From Microbacterium sp. LWS13-1.2 (GTDB lineage: Bacteria; Actinomycetota; Actinomycetes; Actinomycetales; Microbacteriaceae), in NCBI RefSeq assembly GCF_040144835.1, contig NZ_CP151632.1, forward strand, positions 2,914,001 to 2,978,000: a stretch of DNA of 64,000 nucleotides, in the 5' to 3' direction. Position 1 is the stretch's first letter, and each line of letters opens with the position of its first letter. The translations under genes were made by a program, and so were the position numbers. The notes below the pieces were generated by a model that worked only from the letters and a program-made list of their open reading frames with translations, searched no databases and was not told the DNA's origin. Positions 58,194 to 64,000 of this stretch are shown here, piece by piece.

Positions 58194-61100
58194 GTGCGTA
58201 CTCGCATCTTCGCGAGCCTTGCCGCTGTTGCGGCGCTCGCGATCGGATTGATCGCTCTACCACCTGCCGAAGAGGCGAAAGCCCTCTCGCCTGATCTGCC
58301 GTTCAGCGCCGATGCGCTGCCGACCTGGCAGACCAACGGCGTGGTCTGGCAAGTGGGTATATCCCGCGGCAGGGCAGTCGTCGGGGGGACCTTCAGCCAG
58401 ATCCGCCCGGGCGCAGGACAGTCAGGCGCTGCGAGAAGTCTGCAGAGCCTGGCCATCCTGAACGCCGCGACAGGGGAGCCGGACGCGTGTCAGCTGCCGG
58501 TCGCCTTCAGCGGCGGTACGGCAGCGGTCTACGCGGTGAAGGCGGCGCCTGACGGCAACACGGTCTTCATCGGCGGCCAGTTCACGAGCGTGGGCGGCGT
58601 CGCGGTGAGCCGGCTCGCGGAGATCAACGTCGCCACCTGCACGGTCACGCCGTTCCGGGTGAGCGGCATCTCCAGCTATGTGCTCGACATCGAGCCCTCC
58701 AACGAGTTCGTCTACTTCGGTGGCGTCTTCCAGACGGTGGGAGGACAGAGCAGGCGCAGCTTCGCGAAGGTCAACCGCGCAGGAACTCTGCAGACGGCTT
58801 TCGTCGCCAACGCGTCCGGTGTGACGGAGGAGCTGTACAGCAACACGGTCGTGCCCAACAAGAATGCCCGAGGGGATGCGCTCCAGCTCTCCCCGGACGG
58901 CACCAGGCTCGCGATCGGGGGCGACTGGTTCGACATCAACGGATCGGCATCCCACAGCTTCGCCGTCATCGACGCGACGACGGGAGCGGTGTTGCGCACG
59001 TGGCCGGCCAGCACGGTCGGCAACACTTCGCGGACGAAGATGATCAGCTCCGACGGGACGCGGTTCTACGTGGCGCAGGAGGGATTCGCCGGGTTCGACG
59101 GCGCCCTCGCCTACAACTGGTCCGATTACAGCCAGGCGTGGCGCGACAACTGCGCCGGCGCCACACAGGCGATCGTCCCGTATCAGGGACTGCTGTTCGA
59201 GGCGCACCATCGCCATGACTGCTCGGCGATGGGGATGTTCCCGGACGGGCGGCGCACCTTCCTCTCGGTGAGTCACGCCACTGACCCGACGCAGCTGCAG
59301 ATCGGCTGGCTTCCGGAGCTGAACGACGGCACCGGCGAAGGCATCGGCCCGCGCTCGATCGCGATCGGACCGGGCACGAACGGCACGCCGTACCTGTGGG
59401 TCGGCGGGGAGTTCACCCGCGTCAACGGCGCCAATCAGCAGGGGCTGACGCGGTTCAGCCCGACCGATACGGGCGCACCACCGGTCCCGGCCCTCGCGGC
59501 ACGCGCCATCACGCCGAACGCGGTCCAGGTCAACATCCGCGGTGTCTATGATCCGGACGACTCGGACATCACCTACGCCGTGTATCGCGGGAACAACACG
59601 ACGACCCCCGTCTGGACCGGGGTGGCCCAGTCGAAGCACTGGTATCGCTTCCAGGCCACCTTCGTGGATACGGATGTGACGCCCGGAACGAGCTACACGT
59701 ATCGCGTCCGCGCGATCGACCGGGCGAACAACCAGAGCGCCCTGTCGGGGACGGCGACGGTCACGGCATCGGCGACAGGGTCCGTCTACGCATCCACGGT
59801 CATCGCCGATCAGCCACGGCTCTTCTATCGCTACGACGACACGGCGAACGCGCAGTGGGTCGTGGACAGCGCCGGCCCGACGGTCGTCGGGCTCAACGGC
59901 CTCGCGCAGAACGGCGTGAACCGCACCGCCGCGGGGGCGATCCCCAACGACGCGAGCCGCAGTGCGACGTTCACCGACACGCAGCCGAACGGGTTGCCGC
60001 AGTATATCTGGAACGACGTCATCGCGCCCGGACCCACCGTGTACTCGGTGGAGACGTGGCTTCGTACGACGTCGACCACGGGTGGGGCGCTCGCCAACTA
60101 CGGATCCTCGACGGGGCGCCCTCGTTCGGACACCGGAGTCGATCGCGTCAGCGGCACGGTCGACCGTGTGGTGTACATGGAGAACGGGACCGGGTTCCTG
60201 CGGTTCGGCGTGCGCGCCGGGTTCGGAACGACGACGCTGCGGAGTCTCGCGGCGGTCAACGACGGGCAGTGGCACCACGTGGTCGGCACCCAGGGGCCGG
60301 GCGGCATGCGGCTGTATGTCGACGGAGTCCTTCAGGCGCAGAACGCCACGACGGGCAGCGGCACCTACAACGGCACGTGGCACGTCGGCGGTGACACCCT
60401 CAACGGCTACCCCAGTGCGGGCAACGCCCTGGTGAACCGCTACTTCGACGGCCAGCTGGACGAGACGGCGGTGTACTACCAGGCGCTGTCGCCACAGCAG
60501 GTGCAGAACCACTTCAGTGTCGGGACGGGCTTCGTCGACGCGGTGGTTCCGAGCACGCCCCAAGGGGTGGGTGCCTCGTTCGACGGAGCGAACGTCGACG
60601 TGACCTGGACCGCCTCGACCGACAACGTCGGCGTCGCGGGTTACCGGGTCTATCGCGGCACGACCGCCGGGTTCACCCCCGCGGCCGACACGCTCCGCGG
60701 GACGGTCGCGGGCACGACGTTCGAAGACGTCGCACCGCCTCCTGGCACCTTCTACTACAAGGTCGTCGCCTTCGACGGCGCCGGCAACGCGAGCGCGGCC
60801 TCCGCGGCCTCCGCTCCCGTCACTGTCGTCGACGGTGTGGCGCCGAGCGTCCCGACGGGAGTGAACGCCGTCGCGGCGGGGCAGGCGGCCGACGTCTCCT
60901 GGACGGCCTCGACGGACAACGCCGGGGTGACGGGCTACGCGCTGTACCGGGGCTCGGATGCCGGCTTCGTGCCGAGCATGGAGACCCTCATCCAGCCGGA
61001 CATCGCCGGCACCTCGTACCACGACACGCCGCTCTCCGAGGGCACGTGGTACTACAAGGTGACCGCACGCGATGCCGCCGGGAACGTCTCCGGTGCGTCG

Positions 61101-61949
61101 AGCGCGGCATCCGTCGTCATCGTGGCTCCCGACAGCACGCCGCCGAGCGTGCCCGGGGGACTGACGGCGACCGTCGAAGGCGCCAACAACGTCACCCTGA
61201 ACTGGAGTGCCTCGACGGACAACGTCGGGGTCACCGGATACCTCGTCTACCGAGGCACGACGGCCGGCTTCACCGCGAACGACGCTTCTCGGATCGGCGA
61301 CGTGGCGGAGACGACCTTCACCGACAGCGCTCGGCCGCAGGGCACGTGGTTCTACAAGGTGGCCGCGAGGGATGGATCATCGAACGTGAGTGCGGCCTCG
61401 GTCGCGGCGAGCGCCACGGTGACCAATCCACCGGCTCCACCCACGACGCAGACGATCGTGACGACCGCCGACTCGATGGCCGCGGCCATCAACCCGGCCT
61501 TCGCCTATGGAGCCACCAACCAGATATCGTCGCGCTTCAACACCACGATCGAGTCCTTCCTGCGGTTCGACCTGCCGGCAGCGCCGGCCGGGCAGGTGCT
61601 CACTTCGGCGACGATCTCGCTGCGGACGTCCAACGATTCGACGGCCGGATCGACCGACATCCACGAGTTCCGGCTCGTCAGCGGCACGTGGCAGGAGGGC
61701 ACGATCACCTGGAACAACCGTCCTACGAGTGTGGGGGCGGCTGTCCTCGGGCAGCTCACGGGAGCGACGGCGGTGAACAGTCCCTACATCGCCAACCTGT
61801 CCGCCGCCGACCTCGGACCGCTGGCCGGCACATCGATCACGCTGCGACTGTCCAGCCCGGCGGGCAGCGACAACGTGCGGCTGTGGTCTCGTGAGGCGAC
61901 GTCAGCGGATTATCGACCCACGCTGACGCTGACGTACACGACACCCTGA
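58194..61949 (+). CDS. Secreted multi-domain FN3/LamG/DNRLRE protein
   Basis: This is a 1251-residue exported protein. The signal peptide (about 1-32) is followed by a beta-propeller-like N-domain (to about 430) rich in GGTF and GGQFTSVGG repeats. One FN3-like domain, a LamG/concanavalin-like domain (about 530-780) with WHHVVGT and YVDGV, three FN3 domains (about 785-1080) with repeated STDNVGV motifs, and a C-terminal DNRLRE domain (about 1085-1250) follow. It should bind glycans or matrix outside the cell; no enzyme motif is seen. The GTG at 58194 gives a compact signal peptide; an in-frame GTG 39 bases earlier would add 13 residues. The DNRLRE domain is of the same class as the one in the GH71 enzyme. 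Confidence 0.85.
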   Translation: MRTRIFASLAAVAALAIGLIALPPAEEAKALSPDLPFSADALPTWQTNGVVWQVGISRGRAVVGGTFSQIRPGAGQSGAARSLQSLAILNAATGEPDACQLPVAFSGGTAAVYAVKAAPDGNTVFIGGQFTSVGGVAVSRLAEINVATCTVTPFRVSGISSYVLDIEPSNEFVYFGGVFQTVGGQSRRSFAKVNRAGTLQTAFVANASGVTEELYSNTVVPNKNARGDALQLSPDGTRLAIGGDWFDINGSASHSFAVIDATTGAVLRTWPASTVGNTSRTKMISSDGTRFYVAQEGFAGFDGALAYNWSDYSQAWRDNCAGATQAIVPYQGLLFEAHHRHDCSAMGMFPDGRRTFLSVSHATDPTQLQIGWLPELNDGTGEGIGPRSIAIGPGTNGTPYLWVGGEFTRVNGANQQGLTRFSPTDTGAPPVPALAARAITPNAVQVNIRGVYDPDDSDITYAVYRGNNTTTPVWTGVAQSKHWYRFQATFVDTDVTPGTSYTYRVRAIDRANNQSALSGTATVTASATGSVYASTVIADQPRLFYRYDDTANAQWVVDSAGPTVVGLNGLAQNGVNRTAAGAIPNDASRSATFTDTQPNGLPQYIWNDVIAPGPTVYSVETWLRTTSTTGGALANYGSSTGRPRSDTGVDRVSGTVDRVVYMENGTGFLRFGVRAGFGTTTLRSLAAVNDGQWHHVVGTQGPGGMRLYVDGVLQAQNATTGSGTYNGTWHVGGDTLNGYPSAGNALVNRYFDGQLDETAVYYQALSPQQVQNHFSVGTGFVDAVVPSTPQGVGASFDGANVDVTWTASTDNVGVAGYRVYRGTTAGFTPAADTLRGTVAGTTFEDVAPPPGTFYYKVVAFDGAGNASAASAASAPVTVVDGVAPSVPTGVNAVAAGQAADVSWTASTDNAGVTGYALYRGSDAGFVPSMETLIQPDIAGTSYHDTPLSEGTWYYKVTARDAAGNVSGASSAASVVIVAPDSTPPSVPGGLTATVEGANNVTLNWSASTDNVGVTGYLVYRGTTAGFTANDASRIGDVAETTFTDSARPQGTWFYKVAARDGSSNVSAASVAASATVTNPPAPPTTQTIVTTADSMAAAINPAFAYGATNQISSRFNTTIESFLRFDLPAAPAGQVLTSATISLRTSNDSTAGSTDIHEFRLVSGTWQEGTITWNNRPTSVGAAVLGQLTGATAVNSPYIANLSAADLGPLAGTSITLRLSSPAGSDNVRLWSREATSADYRPTLTLTYTTP

Positions 61950-61962
61950 GCGGGGGAGAGGC

Positions 61963-61988
61963 GGCGGCGGAGCGAGCGTTCCGCCGCC
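61963..61988. terminator. Bidirectional terminator candidate
   Basis: A 9-bp GC stem GGCGGCGGA (61963-61971) with its complement (61980-61988) and an 8-base loop starts 14 bases after the stop of the FN3/LamG gene. It lies between converging genes. The rest of the gap to 62112 holds imperfect repeats of GGCTCGGCCGTGG. Confidence 0.5.
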
Positions 61989-62112
61989 GGCTCGGCCGTG
62001 GGCGACCCGCGGGCCGCAGGCTCGGCCGTGGCGACTCGAGGGCCACTCGGGCCATCGGCGGCTCGCGGGCCGCCGGCCGGTGAAAGGACGCCGCGTCCGG
62101 GTCCGTCGTCCG

Positions 62113-63522
62113 TCAGTGGTGGAGGACCGGGCGGTGCCCGCGGCTCCGCGAGCCGGCGAGTGCGCCGGCCGACGCGCGCCGACCCGACACCATCGCCGCC
62201 TGGATGGTCGCCTCGAAAGAGGCGACCGCGGCGTCGACGCCGAGATGCGCATCCCGATAGCTCTGCGCGGCGCGGCCGAACGCCCGTGCGGCGACGGGGT
62301 CAGCCGCGAGCCGCTCGGCGGCGTCGACCAGTGCGCCCGGGTCGCCCGCAGGGACGCACGGGCCGGCTCCGGCGGCAGAGACCTCATCGTGAGTGATGCT
62401 CGACGGGTCGACCGCGGCGATCACCGGAAGCCCTGTGGCGAAGTACGTCGTCAGCTTGCTGGGGACGGCCATCTCGGTGACACCCGGGCGCTCGTTGACC
62501 AGGAGGAAGTCGGCTGAGGCCAGCGCACGCTCGAAGGCGCCGTCCGGCAGCGGATCGAGGAACTGCAGTCGTGAGCATGACGCCATCGCCTCGAGGGCGT
62601 GGCGCTGGTTCCCGTCGCCCAGTAGGACGAACTTCACGTGGGATCCGCGGCGAGCCGCCTCGAGGGAGGCATGGACGACGTTGTCGAGTCCCTGCTTCGC
62701 CCCGATGTTGCCGGCATGCAGCACGACCACGTCATCGTCCGCCCAGCCGAGCTCCCGGCGGAGCATGCTGTCCCGTCCGGCGCCGTCCGTTCTCACGTGC
62801 GACCAGTTCCGCACGACGTCGACGGGCGTGGCGACCGACAGGTCCTCCTGGAGCACGCGGCGGAATCGGTCATGGATCGCCACGACCCGGTCGGCGGAGT
62901 TCACCAGCCCGCGCTCGAGCGCGGCGATCCCCGCCGCGCCATGCGACACGGCACCTGTCTCCCGCGCGCCGAGCGTGTAGATGTCCTGTACCCACACGAT
63001 CGTCGGTACGCCCGTCAGTGCAGCACGGACGGCGGCCAGCCGGGAGGAGATCATCGCGGGGCTGACCAGGACGACGGCATCCGGGCGGTGCCAACCGGCG
63101 AAGGTCGCCCTGAGCCCGAAGGTCAGCTCCGAGAGCGCCCGATGGAGCATGGTGTGACGTCGAGGCACGTAGTGGCGCAGTCGCGTGACGTCGACCAGAT
63201 CCCGCGTCTCGGTGCGGGTCCAGCCGCCGTAGCCGTCCTGAACCTTCCACCACGGATAGTGCGGATGCGTGGTGATGACCCGCACGCGCCATCCTCGCGC
63301 CGCGAGGGCGCACGCCATGCCCTCCGTGTAGGGCGCGATGCCCGTCGGTTCGGGCGCGTAGTTGATGCCGACGAAGAGCACTCCGGGCGCTGTTCGACGT
63401 CTTGTCGCACCCCCCAACGCGGCGGCGCTCGCAGCCGTCGTCGACGGTCGCGGCATCTTCGCCGTCTCCGGCGACGCCGATACGCGTGACGATCGGGCGC
63501 CGAGGCGCCATTCCCCAGCCAT
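62113..63522 (-). CDS. WcaI-like family 4 glycosyltransferase
   Basis: In this 469-residue protein, after a Ser/Ala-rich N-terminal stretch of about 45 residues, the GT-B core begins VLFVGINYAPEPTGIAPYTEGM, which is the WcaI-type opening; HPHYPWW and QDIYTLGA follow. The C-domain has HAGNIGAKQGLDNVV and ERPGVTEMAVPSKLTTYFATGLPV for the nucleotide sugar. It transfers a sugar, in colanic acid synthesis fucose, to the lipid-linked repeat unit. The ATG at 63522 is preceded by GGGGGGAA; two in-frame starts further upstream would add up to 31 residues without similarity. Confidence 0.88.
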   Translation of the reverse strand: MAGEWRLGARSSRVSASPETAKMPRPSTTAASAAALGGATRRRTAPGVLFVGINYAPEPTGIAPYTEGMACALAARGWRVRVITTHPHYPWWKVQDGYGGWTRTETRDLVDVTRLRHYVPRRHTMLHRALSELTFGLRATFAGWHRPDAVVLVSPAMISSRLAAVRAALTGVPTIVWVQDIYTLGARETGAVSHGAAGIAALERGLVNSADRVVAIHDRFRRVLQEDLSVATPVDVVRNWSHVRTDGAGRDSMLRRELGWADDDVVVLHAGNIGAKQGLDNVVHASLEAARRGSHVKFVLLGDGNQRHALEAMASCSRLQFLDPLPDGAFERALASADFLLVNERPGVTEMAVPSKLTTYFATGLPVIAAVDPSSITHDEVSAAGAGPCVPAGDPGALVDAAERLAADPVAARAFGRAAQSYRDAHLGVDAAVASFEATIQAAMVSGRRASAGALAGSRSRGHRPVLHH

Positions 63523-64000
63523 ACTTCCCCCCAGCGGGCGCGCGACGACATCGTCACGACGCATCTCGGAGAGCGCTCCCCAGCGCGGTCCATCGGCCGT
63601 CGGTTTCGGGTTCAACGGCCGTCAGCGTCCCTCGCCTGCCGGCGCGGAACGCGGTCTCTTCGGCCGTCGGTTTCGGGTTCGACGACCGTCTCGTCGGCCG
63701 TCGGTTTCGGGTTCAACGGCCGTCACCGTCCCTCGCCTGCCGGTGAGGGACGTTCTCGGGCACACCATACAACGCAACCGCGTCGCGCGGAATAGCCGGT
63801 CCGAACGCGACGCATCCACTCGGCGTTCCGTCGGAGGCGCGGGCCCCGTCACGCGCCAGAGCCCCCGCGCAGCAGATCCCTGGAGACAAAGCCGGAACGG
63901 AGGCGTACAGTGTGCCTTGCATCGTCCCGAAAGCCGAGAGACGCACTGGGAAGCGTCCGAGCTCGACGACTGGGAACCCGGCGGTGCTTCTGGGATGGCC
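63523..64000. other. Non-coding right edge with direct repeats
   Basis: No gene is supported in this 478-base stretch. Three copies of a 30-base unit, CGGCCGTCGGTTTCGGGTTC plus ten more bases, lie at 63594-63623, 63661-63690 and 63695-63724. The first and third are each followed by CGTCCCTCGCCTGCCGG. Short open frames on the minus strand reach the window edge but show no recognisable domain. It is probably the upstream region of the WcaI-like gene plus repeats. Confidence 0.5.

Noticed and set aside
63594..63724. CRISPR repeats
   Set aside because: Three 30-base units with unequal spacing (37 and 4 bases) do not form an array.
63713..63946. Small minus-strand open frame at the right edge
   Set aside because: No recognisable domain, overlaps repeats, and codon usage gives no support; left as non-coding.

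Overview
The window looks like a chromosomal segment of a high-GC Gram-positive actinobacterium, most likely Microbacteriaceae (Microbacterium or a close relative). This is inferred from the GC-rich codon usage, the many GTG starts and stop-start overlaps, and the actinobacterial gene families and neighbourhoods. No rRNA, tRNA, CRISPR array, insertion sequence or phage module was seen. The left edge cuts an FAD-dependent oxidase gene; no gene can be supported at the right edge.

Region 1 (1-27.3 kb, all + strand): the cut flavoprotein gene and a UvrA-like ABC ATPase are followed by two tandem paralogues encoding 2022-residue surface proteins (N-terminal anchor, about eleven Ig/cadherin-like repeats, about five FN3 domains, a four-cysteine tail). 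The second copy leads a tight gene string of MoxR AAA+ ATPase, DUF58 protein, a transglutaminase-like membrane protein whose catalytic Cys is replaced by Asp, an RDD-FHA protein, a PP2C phosphatase, an FHA protein, a membrane Ser/Thr kinase, and a degenerate FHA protein with a helix-turn-helix-like C-terminus. From moxR onward every junction overlaps by 1-4 bases, so this is very probably one operon coupling Thr-phosphorylation signalling to assembly or remodelling of the giant surface protein.

Region 2 (27.3-44.3 kb): mainly housekeeping and catabolic genes. These are a resolvase-like protein without the catalytic serine, a Na+/H+ antiporter, malate dehydrogenase, a neutral zinc metallopeptidase overlapping a prolyl aminopeptidase with a repetitive acidic tail, a DEAD-box RNA helicase, a GMC oxidoreductase/aldehyde dehydrogenase pair, a sugar-cation symporter-like MFS protein, and a tryptophan-to-anthranilate operon (tryptophan 2,3-dioxygenase, amidohydrolase, kynureninase) with no classical formamidase gene. 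At least three families of palindromic (REP-like) repeats occur here. Three of them lie inside coding sequence (kynureninase N-terminus, transporter loop, aldehyde dehydrogenase loop).

Region 3 (44.3-64 kb): a cell-surface polysaccharide locus on both strands. It holds a GT2-GtrA glycosyltransferase, a nucleotidyltransferase of the glycerol-3-phosphate cytidylyltransferase type, an SGNH hydrolase, a secreted GH71-type alpha-1,3-glucanase, a low-molecular-weight tyrosine phosphatase with its Wzz/BY-kinase partner, a Wzy-like polymerase, three GT4 glycosyltransferases, a WcaF-like acyltransferase, a Wzx-like flippase, a CDP-alcohol phosphatidyltransferase and a 1251-residue secreted FN3/LamG/DNRLRE protein. 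Together they suggest synthesis, export, length control and remodelling of an exopolysaccharide or cell-wall glycopolymer. The initiating sugar-phosphate transferase is not in the window.
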